DNA of 64,000 bases from Methanobrevibacter sp. (GCF_017427765.1 NZ_JAFRSC010000005.1:1-64000); one strand, 5' to 3'. Counted from the first letter of the stretch, positions 25,831-35,020 are shown. Made by a program: numbers and translations. Notes: generated by a model not told the origin, from the sequence alone.

Positions 25831-26358
25831 TTAATACTGTAATCTATTAATTATTTTAAAATACTCTCTTCTATAATAATTACGGTCTTCTTTTCTACAC
25901 ACTACCTGAAGCATTGACAATGCGTGAAGGTCATCGCCATTGAGTATTTCATTTCTTTTTATTTTGTCTTTTATATGTTTTAAAACCATTTCGCATGGAT
26001 CTTCGGGAATGCATGCTAACTTGATTGTAAATGTGGCTTCTGATTTTATGTCACATTCTCTAACGCTGACATTAATTCCTTTTGGACATATTAAATATAT
26101 TGTAATATTTTTTCCGTGTTTTTCGTAAAGGTTTTCAGCGAGTTCAACATATTTTACAAGTTCATTTTCATCAAAATCTTTTGTTTGAAACTCCAAATCA
26201 ATAAATTCTCCATCATCTGTTATAAAAATGTCACCTCCGGAGTATACATTTTCATCAAGTTTGAGTTCATCTTTATCCTCAATACAAATTAACTGCCTTT
26301 CATCATTAAATGTTTCTCTTATAACTTTTGTTCTAACTTCGTAATCTTTTCTATCCAT
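25831..26358 (-). CDS. PD-(D/E)XK nuclease-like protein (Rpn-type), divergent
   Basis: A 175-residue acidic protein. 'SGGDIFITDDGEFIDLEFQTK' gives D43, E56 and Q58, which fits the D-x(n)-E-x-Q active site of the PD-(D/E)XK transposase-like (Rpn/PDDEXK_2) proteins. The following 'YVELAENLYEKHGKNITIYLICPKG' also suits that fold. It is shorter than usual (about 300 residues), so it may be a reduced or specialised member. It stands alone, convergent with tarJ. The assignment is tentative. Confidence 0.5.
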   Translation of the reverse strand: MDRKDYEVRTKVIRETFNDERQLICIEDKDELKLDENVYSGGDIFITDDGEFIDLEFQTKDFDENELVKYVELAENLYEKHGKNITIYLICPKGINVSVRECDIKSEATFTIKLACIPEDPCEMVLKHIKDKIKRNEILNGDDLHALSMLQVVCRKEDRNYYRREYFKIINRLQY

Positions 26359-26532
26359 AGTATAACCTTTTTAATTAATTTTGTAATTGTTATATATGAA
26401 TTAGAAGTTAATAAAGTAAGCAGTAATTTTTTAAAGCAATTTAAGGTGATTAAATCAATTTTTAGGTCAGTTTGTAATTTTAATCTGATTTATAATAATG
26501 GTGTTATATTTTTCAAATAAAAAAATTCGGAA

Positions 26533-27897
26533 TCAGTTTCCAAATTTTGCACGTGTTCTTTTAACTTCGTATCTTGCAAATGCATAGTTTATAACACTTG
26601 CAATGGCTCTTCCGATACATAGTCCTAACCAAACTCCAATGAGGTTCATATTAAAGACAAATACGAATAGATATATTAACGGAACCACGAAGATGATTTC
26701 CCTTAAAATTGTAAACATTAGACTGTAGGTACCTTTTCCAATTCCCTGATAAAAGAAACTGGATGGTATTCCGATACCTGTTAAAATTAATGTTGGGCAT
26801 ACAATTTGGAGATATTGGGCAATTCCCGGAACTAAATTGGCGGTTTCTTGAGTATATGCAAATAATGTGGCCAATGGGGTTGCAAATATTACTAAAATCA
26901 AGGTTATTACTGTTCCGAGTGCTAAACCAAATTTGGCACCATATTTGTGTGTCCTTGAAAGATAATCTCCATTTTTAGCACCAAATGCACTACCTGATAC
27001 TGCAATAACTGCTGATCCGATTGCTGTTAGCGGCATTATTGCAAATAAGTATAATCTCTGACCTGATGTGAATGTGGCAATCCCGTAATCTCCTCCAACA
27101 AGTGAAATTACAATTAGATATATTGACATTGCAATTGCCATTATTAACATATCAAGTGATGATGGGATTCCAACTTTTAGAATATCCTTTGTCAAATGTG
27201 AGTTAAATTTGAAATTTTTAAGGCTAACATTAACATAAGTGTCTTTTTTGATTAAAATCCAGTATAACATTATGGCAGCTGCAATTGCTGAGCTTACAAT
27301 TGTTGCAAGTGATGCTCCGGCAGATCCTAGTCCGCATGTGTAAATGAATATAGGGTCTAAACTTGCATTCAAAATGACAGTAGCAACCACAACATACATT
27401 GCTCTTTTCATGTCTCCTTCACCACGAAGGATTCCGCTGCACCCATTAGAATACATGAATGCAATCAAACCTAAAAATAATGGTGTTGCATAAGCCAATG
27501 CCTCTTTTAAAGTTTGGCCTGTTGCACCGTAACTTCTAAGTAGCGGTTCCTGCACCAATATAAAAATAATTGTTAAAATTATTGAAGCTATTAAAAAGAT
27601 TACTAAGGAATGTGTTGTTGATTCATTAGCTTTTTCGTGGTTTTTTGCTCCAATAAATCTTGAAATACTGCTTGTTGCACCGTTTCCAAGTCCGACACTT
27701 GCTCCGTTCAACACCATAAAAATTGGTGTTACAAATCCGATACCTGCAATAGCTGTCGGACCGAGTCCGGCTACCCAAATTCCATCAACGATATTGTACA
27801 ATGCGGTTAAAATCATTGAAATCATGATTGGAATAGCTAATTTTTTTACAGCTTTTTCAGGTTCCCCTCTCATTAACTCCACATTTTTATTAACCAT
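26533..27897 (-). CDS. MATE family efflux transporter
   Basis: A 454-residue membrane protein with 12 helices: 'PIMISMILTALYNIVDGIWVAGLGPTAIAGIGF' is the typical first pair and 'RGEGDMKRAMYVVVATVILNASLDPIFIY' the family signature. It exports organic cations, drugs or natural products with Na+ or H+. It has no fused ATPase domain, unlike the MATE protein next to the NRPS at 50 kb. Single gene; substrate unknown. Confidence 0.93.
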   Translation of the reverse strand: MVNKNVELMRGEPEKAVKKLAIPIMISMILTALYNIVDGIWVAGLGPTAIAGIGFVTPIFMVLNGASVGLGNGATSSISRFIGAKNHEKANESTTHSLVIFLIASIILTIIFILVQEPLLRSYGATGQTLKEALAYATPLFLGLIAFMYSNGCSGILRGEGDMKRAMYVVVATVILNASLDPIFIYTCGLGSAGASLATIVSSAIAAAIMLYWILIKKDTYVNVSLKNFKFNSHLTKDILKVGIPSSLDMLIMAIAMSIYLIVISLVGGDYGIATFTSGQRLYLFAIMPLTAIGSAVIAVSGSAFGAKNGDYLSRTHKYGAKFGLALGTVITLILVIFATPLATLFAYTQETANLVPGIAQYLQIVCPTLILTGIGIPSSFFYQGIGKGTYSLMFTILREIIFVVPLIYLFVFVFNMNLIGVWLGLCIGRAIASVINYAFARYEVKRTRAKFGN

Positions 27898-27940
27898 AAT
27901 TTAAATATTGATTAAACTAATATTTATTCATGGTGATAGG

Positions 27941-28267
27941 ATGGATTATGAGTACTTAATTCATGAGAAATTTCCAAATTATGATGTTGAAGTAATTACT
28001 CAGGACATATTCGAGACAGAAAGATTGGTTGAATATATCACTGACGATATAGTTGTCTATAATCCTTTTTCGGTAATGGTAAGCAGACATTTCATACAGT
28101 TCAGGATGAATGTTGGCCTTAGGGGTAAAATCTATTATTTGGATGGTTTTTCAGATGAAGAATTGCAAACAGTTCATGAGGGGCTTTTGAAATTCACTTG
28201 GAAAAGCGATGTAAAAATAAACTTATTCAAGAATGCCAATCCCGATAAGGACATTTTGGGACTATAG
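27941..28267 (+). CDS. Hypothetical protein, 108 aa
   Basis: An unrecognised 108-residue soluble protein. The ATG at 27941 is preceded by GGTGAT; an earlier reading from 27908 would overlap the promoter of the divergent MATE gene. It shows alternating beta strands and helices ('DYEVEVITQD', 'DDIVVYNPFSVMVSRHF'-like pattern), perhaps a small Rossmann-like fold. Its stop overlaps tail-to-tail with the zinc-ribbon ORF on the other strand. Confidence 0.6.
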   Translation: MDYEYLIHEKFPNYDVEVITQDIFETERLVEYITDDIVVYNPFSVMVSRHFIQFRMNVGLRGKIYYLDGFSDEELQTVHEGLLKFTWKSDVKINLFKNANPDKDILGL

Positions 28268-28429
28268 GCAGAAAAACTCATCACAATATTCGCAATAGTA
28301 GTTATTGTCTAGATTACAGCAGTTTCCTATTATCACTTCATTTTCAAACGATTCAATGGCCAGTTCCTCTGTCGGTTCGCCGTGGAATACTTTTTTTAAT
28401 TTTCTATTGCATTTTGGGCAGGTTTTCAT
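28262..28429 (-). CDS. Small cysteine-rich zinc-ribbon-like protein (55 aa)
   Basis: A 55-residue ORF beginning MKTCPKCNRKLKKVFHGEP, with a CxxC knuckle at Cys4/Cys7, a CC pair at about 37-38, a second CxxC at about 46/49 and a final Cys at 54. The three cysteine groups indicate a zinc or iron-sulfur site. It starts 9 bases inside the AT-rich spacer before the STAS-like gene and converges with the 108-residue protein, overlapping it by six bases. It is below common gene-calling cut-offs and is not a family I recognise. Confidence 0.6.
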   Translation of the reverse strand: MKTCPKCNRKLKKVFHGEPTEELAIESFENEVIIGNCCNLDNNYYCEYCDEFFCL

Positions 28430-28480
28430 ATTATCTAATTATATTAATGATGAATTTTAAATATTATTGTAGGTGTTAAA

Positions 28481-28738
28481 ATGCTTATTAATGTAGGTGC
28501 TGAATTTGGTACACATCTTGAATCCAGTGAAGATGCAGTGGAGTTAATTGAGATTTTAAATAAACTACCTGAAGATAATTTTATAATTGATTTTAAGGAT
28601 GTTAATTTCCTTACAATGAATTATGCTCAAGCTTATTATACTGCAAAACTCGATTCAAACAAAAATATTTCTGAGATAAATTTGTCAGATGAAATTAGTG
28701 TTGTCATGGGTGCTGCTGATGAGGCATGCAATCCTTAA
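28481..28738 (+). CDS. STAS-like (DUF4325-type) small protein
   Basis: An 85-residue protein with 'FIIDFKDVNFLTMNYAQAYYTAKLDSN', which resembles the STAS-like DUF4325 motif ('DF.gV....S.A...'). The phosphorylatable Ser of classic STAS proteins is replaced by Met/Asn, so it may be a non-phosphorylated relative. GTGTT precedes the ATG. It is the second STAS-type protein in the window; the first is in the NRPS cluster. Confidence 0.5.
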   Translation: MLINVGAEFGTHLESSEDAVELIEILNKLPEDNFIIDFKDVNFLTMNYAQAYYTAKLDSNKNISEINLSDEISVVMGAADEACNP

Positions 28739-28846
28739 TTTTTTCTTTTTTCAAAATTTCTAAATGAAATTGTCATTGTTGTTCAAAACAACATTTAATT
28801 ATAATTTCAGATAAATAATTCTATATCAACTATTTGGGATATAAAA

Positions 28847-29962
28847 ATGGAAGTTAAAGTTAAACCTGTTAAGCTAATTGAATTGTTTTATGATTTAATT
28901 TTTGTGTATGCAATATCAAAATTGACTGCATTGATTGCAGAACCCGTTAATGGAGTTATATCTCCCAACAACTTTTTTGCTTACCTTATTACGTCTTTTG
29001 TAATTCTTCAGGCTTGGCTTTACTTTACAAACTATGTCAACAGATATGGTGAATGGAAGTGGTTTGATTATGCCCTTGCTTGCGTTAATATGATTGCCGT
29101 AATCTACATGGCAAATACAATTTCACATGATTGGGCTTCAATGGCATTTCCGTTTGATTTGGCAATGCTGATTTTACTTTTAACAGTTGTTGTTCTTTAT
29201 TCGATTCAGGCATATGAAGAAAAGTCCATGGTCGGTGCTGCAGGTAATTCAATAACAATTTTAGCTGTCGTCTGTACAATTTATATAATTGCATTATTGA
29301 CCATATTTTTCAACATGTCACAGTATGTGATTTGGATAAATGTTGTGGCTGTTCTAACTGGTGCATTCCTGCCGTTTTTCATCAGAGGTAAATTTGATAA
29401 TAGTATCATCAGTTTTCCGCATCTGGTTGAGAGATTCGAGCTATTGACAATCATTACATTCGGTGAGGCAATTGTAGGACTAACTCATTTCTTCGACACT
29501 ACAAATTTCAACTTTATCCCGATTCTGGTATTTTTCATTGTTTTAACAATGTTTGGGTCTTATGTAATCCAAATTCATAACCTGATGGAACATCACCGGG
29601 TTGATAGGTCTTTAAGACTGATGTTTAGCCATTATTTCATTGTAATAAGCATTAATCTTGTTACAGTCGCATTGGAACTAATCCATTCCGGCGAAGTTAA
29701 TCACTACTTTGCAAGTGTGCTAATGATTATATCTCTTGTAATTTTCTACTTGTCAATTATGGCAAACAAACAATATTATAGGCAAAACATTAAATTAACC
29801 AAAAAAGATATATTACTTATGATAATGGCAACAGTTGTTGGCATAGCTATTATTTTGATATTTATTTCAAACTTATATGCTTTCATGATTGGAAGCTTGA
29901 TTATAACATTCGGCAATTTTTCAGTATTGCTGATGAAATATAAAAGGTGTTTAAGTGAGTGA
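28847..29962 (+). CDS. Low temperature requirement protein A (LtrA) family membrane protein
   Basis: A 371-residue membrane protein with about ten helices. 'KLIELFYDLIFVYAISKLTALI' is the diagnostic N-terminal motif, and 'HLVERFELLTIITFGEAIVGL' is the second family signature. The biochemical function of the family is unknown. Its stop overlaps the GTG start of the SAP-domain gene by eight bases. Confidence 0.88.
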   Translation: MEVKVKPVKLIELFYDLIFVYAISKLTALIAEPVNGVISPNNFFAYLITSFVILQAWLYFTNYVNRYGEWKWFDYALACVNMIAVIYMANTISHDWASMAFPFDLAMLILLLTVVVLYSIQAYEEKSMVGAAGNSITILAVVCTIYIIALLTIFFNMSQYVIWINVVAVLTGAFLPFFIRGKFDNSIISFPHLVERFELLTIITFGEAIVGLTHFFDTTNFNFIPILVFFIVLTMFGSYVIQIHNLMEHHRVDRSLRLMFSHYFIVISINLVTVALELIHSGEVNHYFASVLMIISLVIFYLSIMANKQYYRQNIKLTKKDILLMIMATVVGIAIILIFISNLYAFMIGSLIITFGNFSVLLMKYKRCLSE

Positions 29963-30890
29963 AAAAAAATTAGAAGTTTTTAATGTTTTAAATTTTTTAA
30001 ACAGCGGTTATGAACTTGAAGATATTATAAATGAAGGTCAATTTGGAACATTTTCATCTGCTGAAGAATGCATTGACTATTTGGTTAGTGAAGGTTATCT
30101 TGAAGGGGATGTTGAGGTTTCAACCAATATTGAAATAACTGCTGAAGCAATATCCAAAAAGTATGTTGTTTCCGAGCTGAAAGACATTTTAAGAGATAAT
30201 GGTCTTAAAGTTTCTGGTAAAAAGCAGGAATTGGTCGAAAGAGTATTGCCCGTATTAAAAGAAGCTAGGGATGCGAGAAATTTAAGTGTGGCTGTTGATA
30301 AGGAAGAATCATATGATAATCTGGAATTAACTGATAAGGCATATGAATTCCTGAAAGAAAATGAATGGATAGATTTATACATGTTTGCGCTTGTAGCATT
30401 CAGGTTTGAGGATTATGAAACCTATGTTGCAAGTTCTTCTCAAGACAATATTCAGACTGCACACAAATTCTGTGATGAAATTGCTTCAAGAGCATTGATG
30501 GCAAATCAATTTTTAGTATTTATTGATGCCCTTTCTGCAAAGGCTCATGTTTATGCATATGAAGGGGATTATGAGTCCTTCCTTGATTATGATTTACAGC
30601 GTTACATATTGGGTTTAAATCCTATCGTTATGGATTCCCAAAGCTATGCATCATATGATCCGGTAAATTATGCAAATATCATTAATTTGAAAAATGTTAC
30701 TGAGAGATTTGACTTTGGCAGCTTAAAGAAAAGATTCGATAAGATTTGGGTCAAATCAAATATTAAAAATACTACTGTACCTAAAAAGACTGCCTATAAA
30801 ATATTGCAAAGGGCTCTTGACGGTGCAGACATTGAAGAGCTGAACTTTGATGTAAAAGAAAAATACTTCAATAAAAAATTTGGAATTTAG
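29955..30890 (+). CDS. SAP-domain protein
   Basis: A 311-residue soluble protein with a SAP helix-turn-helix at about 69-101 ('KYVVSELKDILRDNGLKVSGKKQELVERV'-type pattern), a fold that binds DNA or RNA. An N-terminal segment of 65 residues resembles a winged or helical domain and the 180-residue C-terminal part is all-helical and unrecognised. GTG start with AAAGGTG upstream. Translationally coupled to the LtrA gene; the functional link is not obvious. Confidence 0.7.
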   Translation: MSEKKLEVFNVLNFLNSGYELEDIINEGQFGTFSSAEECIDYLVSEGYLEGDVEVSTNIEITAEAISKKYVVSELKDILRDNGLKVSGKKQELVERVLPVLKEARDARNLSVAVDKEESYDNLELTDKAYEFLKENEWIDLYMFALVAFRFEDYETYVASSSQDNIQTAHKFCDEIASRALMANQFLVFIDALSAKAHVYAYEGDYESFLDYDLQRYILGLNPIVMDSQSYASYDPVNYANIINLKNVTERFDFGSLKKRFDKIWVKSNIKNTTVPKKTAYKILQRALDGADIEELNFDVKEKYFNKKFGI

Positions 30891-30893
30891 ATT

Positions 30894-31487
30894 ATGAAGC
30901 ATAAAGTTGCCGGAATTGTTTTGATAATTGGCAGTTTATACTACATTATAGCTGAAGCTATTTCCGCAACTTTCTTTAAAGCTTCTTTGACTAATACTTA
31001 CATTTTTCATACCATTTCTGAGCTGGGCATTCCTAATGGAAATTCTCCGTTATTTTGGCTTATGAACTCCGCTTTTATTTTAATTGGTTTAACACTCATT
31101 TTTGGCTATTTTTACAAATTTAAAGACAATATTATTAAAAATAAAATGGTGTGTTCTATTCTTGCTTTAATAACTGCTTTAGGAGTAATTATTGTCGGTT
31201 TGATTCATGGCGGAAACCCATTAACTTCAGGTTATCATACATTGGGTGCTGTAATGGCAATTTTAGGAGGCAATATTTTAATTGTTCTCATTTCAAGGTC
31301 CATTAATGATTTTGGATTTTATCAAAAAATCACACTTGTTTTAGGCATTTTTGGTGTTATTGTATTTTGGATAATGTTTTTCAATATCGAAAGCATTTAC
31401 ATGCCTGTTTTTGAGCGATTATCCGTATATACTTTGATTATATGGAGTTTTCTAACTGGTGTTTGTCTGTTTGGTGAAAAGTTTTAG
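30894..31487 (+). CDS. DUF998 family membrane protein
   Basis: A 197-residue membrane protein with six helices of the DUF998 type: 'VAGIVLIIGSLYYIIAEAIS', 'YIFHTISELGIPNGNSPLFWLMNSAFILIG' and 'GNPLTSGYHTLGAVMAILGGNILIV'. The family function is unknown. It starts four bases after the SAP-domain gene, making a three-gene unit with LtrA. Confidence 0.8.
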   Translation: MKHKVAGIVLIIGSLYYIIAEAISATFFKASLTNTYIFHTISELGIPNGNSPLFWLMNSAFILIGLTLIFGYFYKFKDNIIKNKMVCSILALITALGVIIVGLIHGGNPLTSGYHTLGAVMAILGGNILIVLISRSINDFGFYQKITLVLGIFGVIVFWIMFFNIESIYMPVFERLSVYTLIIWSFLTGVCLFGEKF

Positions 31488-31791
31488 GTTACTTTTTTAT
31501 CTTAAAAAAGCGAGAATACCTCGACTTCTTTAAGTCGAGGATGAATCGCACATGGGGTATACTAGTGTAAATAGTTATTTTTGGCGATTATTTCTTAAAA
31601 TAATGTATTTTTATCTTTTTTTTGTTCCTTAAAATATTTTTTAGGTATACATTTTTAATCATTTTTTTTGGAGGGGATTACTTTTCATGTGCTCTCTGTA
31701 AGTGTTTATATATTATTACATTAGAAATAATAGTATATCATTTGTAAAAAAATATCAGGTGATTTTTTTATTAAATGATTGAAAACTGCGG
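31488..31791. other. Intergenic: left end of IS element and tnpB leader
   Basis: This 300-bp gap holds the left-end hairpin (31510-31549) and about 240 bases of AT-rich DNA before tnpB. No remnant of the tnpA transposase was found. TTTATATATT near 31707 is a plausible TATA element for tnpB. Confidence 0.5.
31510..31549 (+). repeat. IS605-type left-end hairpin
   Basis: A perfect 9-bp stem (CCTCGACTT at 31519-31527, AAGTCGAGG at 31532-31540, loop CTTT) enclosed by a further GCGA/TCGC pairing (31510-31513 with 31546-31549). Subterminal hairpins of this kind mark the left ends of IS200/IS605 elements and are recognised by TnpA. Confidence 0.7.
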
Positions 31792-33066
31792 ATGGATGGT
31801 TTTGAAAATATGGAGGTTGTTAATAAAAATATTGAAATTAGAATTTATCCCACTAAAATGGATAAAAATGATAATGGAGAAAAAACAGCCAGCATTAACA
31901 AAATCGAGTCCAACATCGGCATATACAGATTCATATATGATGAGGAACTGGAATTTATAAACAATTTTAGAAGATTACTGATTCAACATGGTTATGATGA
32001 TAAAGTAAAAGTCAATGACAGTTCATGCAGTGTAATTTTAAAAATGTTAAGACAACAATATCCTTTTTTAAAAAAAGCAGAATCAAGCAGCAGACAACAA
32101 GCACAAAGAGACCTTATAAACGCTTTTAACAGATTTTATAATCATGATTTAAAATCAAATTATCCAGTTTTAAAAACACGTAAAAAAGTAAAAAAATTCA
32201 CATTTCGTATAATGAACAACAATAACAACGTAAGAATAACCAAAGACAAAAAAAGATATTACAAAATAAAACTAGCCAAATTAGGAATAGTAAAATTCAA
32301 AACCAGCAAAAAATACAAAGAACTACTAATACAAGGAAGCGACCCAAACGATTCCAGTGTAATAATCAAACATGTTACAGTTAAAAGAGTCAACGATGCT
32401 TATTATGCAGTTTTCAACATAGAATACATACACATTCCAGAAACAATAACCGGTCCGCTTATGCAAGTGGGAATTGATATCGGATGCAGTAAACTAGCTG
32501 TCATATCCAATGGTGAAGAGATACCCAATCTTGACCTAAACGAGGAAACAGAAAACATCATACGATATCAAAAAGACATGGACCGCCGCAAACCAGGTTC
32601 TATAAGATATGAGGAATCACGCAGATTATACAACAAATGGATGCGCAAACTAATAAACAAAAGAGAGGACTATTACAATAAAAATGTAGCGTATATTGTT
32701 AAAAACAGTTCTTTTGTTGCAGTTCAAAATGAAAACGTCATATCGTGGAAACACAACAAATGCTTAAGTCACGGCATACAATTAAACGCACCAAGATCTT
32801 TTTTAGACAAATTAGAACGCAAATGCGAAGATAAAGATGTGGAATTTGTTAAAGTTCCACGTAATTTTCCATCCACTCAAATCTGCAGCAACTGTAAAAA
32901 AAGAAACAAAAAAATCAGCGGACTCGGAAATATTAAAATACGAGACTGGGACTGTCCGCATTGTCACGCTCATCACAATCGTGACGTTAATGCGGCAAAA
33001 AACATCCTTGATAAAGGATTAGAAAATCGTCGGGACGACGGTGCAGTAAAAATCCCCCAAAATTAA
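31792..33066 (+). CDS. tnpB: TnpB RNA-guided endonuclease
   Basis: A 424-residue TnpB with an apparently complete RuvC site: D229 in 'VGIDIGCSKLAV', E314 in 'QNENVISW' and D398 in 'HNRDVNAAKNIL'. A zinc ribbon is present with Cys 365, 368, 388 and 391. The N-terminal wedge ('IEIRIYPTKMDKND') is normal, so the protein is probably functional. TnpB uses an RNA from its own 3' end to cut DNA next to a short target-adjacent motif and helps the element persist. The ATG at 31810 is an alternative start. The 3' end of the gene forms part of the guide RNA scaffold. Confidence 0.88.
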   Translation: MDGFENMEVVNKNIEIRIYPTKMDKNDNGEKTASINKIESNIGIYRFIYDEELEFINNFRRLLIQHGYDDKVKVNDSSCSVILKMLRQQYPFLKKAESSSRQQAQRDLINAFNRFYNHDLKSNYPVLKTRKKVKKFTFRIMNNNNNVRITKDKKRYYKIKLAKLGIVKFKTSKKYKELLIQGSDPNDSSVIIKHVTVKRVNDAYYAVFNIEYIHIPETITGPLMQVGIDIGCSKLAVISNGEEIPNLDLNEETENIIRYQKDMDRRKPGSIRYEESRRLYNKWMRKLINKREDYYNKNVAYIVKNSSFVAVQNENVISWKHNKCLSHGIQLNAPRSFLDKLERKCEDKDVEFVKVPRNFPSTQICSNCKKRNKKISGLGNIKIRDWDCPHCHAHHNRDVNAAKNILDKGLENRRDDGAVKIPQN

Positions 33067-33117
33067 TAATATTATGGGGTTTGCGAATCCCCGTCGTCTA
33101 CACGGCGGGGAAGTTCA
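33028..33117 (+). ncRNA. Candidate omega-RNA scaffold / right end of the TnpB element
   Basis: Three structured pieces follow one another: hairpin CGTCG/CGACG (33028-33040), a CCCC/GGGG pairing (33055-33079) spanning the tnpB stop codon, and an 8-bp hairpin with loop TCTACA (33089-33110) followed by AAGTTCAAC. This order is repeated in the remnant at 42-140. In TnpB systems such a 3' transcript is the scaffold and the bases just beyond the element act as the guide; here the guide would begin near 33118. The RNA boundaries are inferred. Confidence 0.55.
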
Positions 33118-33180
33118 ACACCAAAATCAAGTATAAAACTTTAAATACTAATCTGATTAATTATAGTTAAAGGTGATAAT

Positions 33181-33429
33181 ATGGCAAACCTTGACAAATC
33201 AATTGAAGAAGAAATTTTAGCAATTGTTGAAAAATACCAAAAAGAAAACACAAAACTGTTGAACTACCTCATAACCGATGATGAGATAACATTTTTCTCT
33301 CCAATTGGTAATGGTAGTGAAATAACTGCTAGTGACTTGCAGAAAGTTGCTGATATCTTGAAAGGTTCCTTTATTGGAATGGAAATTGTAAACCAGGAAT
33401 ACAGGTTTAAATTCAAAATGGGCATTTAG
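33181..33429 (+). CDS. Hypothetical protein, 82 aa
   Basis: An unrecognised 82-residue acidic soluble protein with a helical first half ('EEEILAIVEKYQKENTKLLNYL') and a beta-rich second half ending 'NQEYRFKFKMGI'. AAAGGTGAT is a good ribosome-binding site. It lies directly after the TnpB element and converges with the QueG-like gene. Confidence 0.65.
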   Translation: MANLDKSIEEEILAIVEKYQKENTKLLNYLITDDEITFFSPIGNGSEITASDLQKVADILKGSFIGMEIVNQEYRFKFKMGI

Positions 33430-33450
33430 ATGCTCATTTTATTCTCTTTT
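33415..33450. terminator. Bidirectional hairpin between convergent genes
   Basis: Inverted repeat AAAATGGGCAT (33415-33425) / ATGCTCATTTT (33430-33440), one wobble pair, loop TTAG, followed by a pyrimidine-rich ATTCTCTTTTT. It overlaps the ends of both flanking genes. Confidence 0.5.
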
Positions 33451-34107
33451 TAAATATTCCTGAGTGAGTTTACACTCACTCATGCATTTTGTACAACCGA
33501 GACCTGCTTTATACTGGTCAATGATGTATTCGCCGCAAACTTCAATATCTATAATATCTTCCCTATTCAATCGGTCGTTCCATTTTTGAGGATTGATTGC
33601 ACCGACAGGACATGCCTTCTGGCAGTTTTCACAATCATCACACTCTGAATCTGTAACAGGTTCGCCGAATTCCAGTGGCATATCTGTCAATATTGCTCCA
33701 AGAGCTACTGCAGAACCGTATTCGGGTGTTACAAATAGTGCTGATCTTCCAATCCATCCAAGACCTGATTTTGTAGCTATTGTTTTATATGGGAGAATGC
33801 TCAATAGTTTTTCCATATCACATTCATTGCGGCTCATTGTCAGGGCAAATGCATTGTATCCGAGATTTTTAATGTATTCTTCACCTTTGAGGGCTATTTC
33901 GGTTAATTTTGCAATTTGGGCATGAAAACATTTCCAGTACTCTTTATAGTCTTCATCTTCAACTAACTGCATTGCTTTTTTGGGCAATTTCAAAACAAGG
34001 CTGATTCCATTTGGAAGATCAATGAATTCACTGGCCAGTCCATCAACATCAGCATAACCGACTTTGCTCACGCCAAGTTCGAGAAGATATTTTTCAACTT
34101 CATCCAT
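33439..34107 (-). CDS. 4Fe-4S double-cluster protein related to epoxyqueuosine reductase
   Basis: A 222-residue protein with an N-terminal half typical of the QueG-like family ('GVSKVGYADVDGLA', 'NEC', 'TKSGLGWIGRSALFVTPEYGSAVALGAILTD') and two clusters, 'CDDCENCQKACPVGA' and, from about 190, 'CGEY...CTKCMSECKL'. It lacks the C-terminal repeats of true QueG, so a methanogen-specific redox role is more likely than tRNA modification. Confidence 0.8.
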   Translation of the reverse strand: MDEVEKYLLELGVSKVGYADVDGLASEFIDLPNGISLVLKLPKKAMQLVEDEDYKEYWKCFHAQIAKLTEIALKGEEYIKNLGYNAFALTMSRNECDMEKLLSILPYKTIATKSGLGWIGRSALFVTPEYGSAVALGAILTDMPLEFGEPVTDSECDDCENCQKACPVGAINPQKWNDRLNREDIIDIEVCGEYIIDQYKAGLGCTKCMSECKLTQEYLKRE

Positions 34108-34156
34108 ATGCTTAATTTTATAAACTATTAAATAAAATATTATTGTTAGTGATTAA

Positions 34157-35020
34157 ATGAAAGATATAGATGTTTTAATTGAAGCTTTACCTTATATCAA
34201 AAAGTTTCATGATGAAAAAATTTTAATTAAGTATGGTGGACATGCAATGGTGGATGACGAGGCAAAGTCATCTACAGCTCGTGATACAGTTTTACTCAAA
34301 TATGTAGGTATGAAACCTATCATTGTTCATGGAGGAGGTCCTGAAATTTCCAGATCAATGGATAAGTTAGGTAAGGAACCTAAATTCATTAAAGGACTTC
34401 GTGTAACTGACGAAGAAACAATGGAAATTATTGAAATGGTATTGGTCGGTAAAATTTCAACAGAAATTGTTTCAGAACTTATCAAACATGACGGTGATGC
34501 AATCAGTTTATCAGGAAAAGATTCAAGTCTGATATTTGCCCACAAAAAGGAAGCAAGCAGAATCGATGAGGAAATCGTTGATTTGGGTCTTGTAGGTGAA
34601 GTCGACTGTATCAATACTGATCTACTTGAAATGTTTATTGACAATGATTATATTCCAGTAATATCTCCTATAGGTATTGCCGAAGATGGAACAAGCCTTA
34701 ACTTGAATGCGGACACTGCAGCAGGCGAAGTTGCAAGTGCAATGGGTGCAGAAAAGTTAATTATCTTAACTGATGTTCCTGGTGTTTTAAGAGACCCTAA
34801 TGATCCAGATTCATTGATTCAAAAGATTAGAATTGATGAGGTTCCTGGATTAATTGAGGAGGGCGTTATCTCTGGAGGTATGATTCCAAAAATAGAAACC
34901 TGTGTTCAGGCTATTGAAAATGGGGTTAAATCCTGTCACATCATTGATGGGCGTAAAAAACACTCATTGCTTTTGGAAGTCTTTACCACTGATGGTATCG
35001 GGACCATGATTTTTAAATAA
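34157..35020 (+). CDS. argB: Acetylglutamate kinase
   Basis: A 287-residue amino acid kinase: '[13 protein letters not shown]', '[23 protein letters not shown]' for the substrate, '[27 protein letters not shown]' and '[19 protein letters not shown]' for ATP and arginine-pathway specificity. It phosphorylates N-acetylglutamate, the second step of arginine synthesis, downstream of ArgJ. It starts with an ATG in a short leader after divergent QueG-like gene. Single gene. Confidence 0.95.
   Translation: MKDIDVLIEALPYIKKFHDEKILIKYGGHAMVDDEAKSSTARDTVLLKYVGMKPIIVHGGGPEISRSMDKLGKEPKFIKGLRVTDEETMEIIEMVLVGKISTEIVSELIKHDGDAISLSGKDSSLIFAHKKEASRIDEEIVDLGLVGEVDCINTDLLEMFIDNDYIPVISPIGIAEDGTSLNLNADTAAGEVASAMGAEKLIILTDVPGVLRDPNDPDSLIQKIRIDEVPGLIEEGVISGGMIPKIETCVQAIENGVKSCHIIDGRKKHSLLLEVFTTDGIGTMIFK

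Larger units (their letters stand above)
31510..33117 (+). mobile_element. TnpB-only IS200/IS605-type element (IS1341-like)
   Basis: An element of about 1.6 kb bounded by a left-end hairpin and a right-end hairpin with TCTACA loop. It carries tnpB but no tnpA, so movement would need a TnpA supplied in trans. It is inserted between the DUF998 gene and a small hypothetical gene without visible disruption of either. There are no terminal inverted repeats or target duplication, as expected for the family. The exact boundaries are estimated from the hairpins. Confidence 0.75.

Noticed and set aside
32700..32760. Apparent loss of the RuvC-II glutamate in TnpB (Gln at the position of 'VEDL'-type motifs).
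   Set aside because: In the TnpB subgroup with 'Q-[DN]-E-N' motifs the glutamate is two residues further on; E314 in 'QNENVISW' fills that role.
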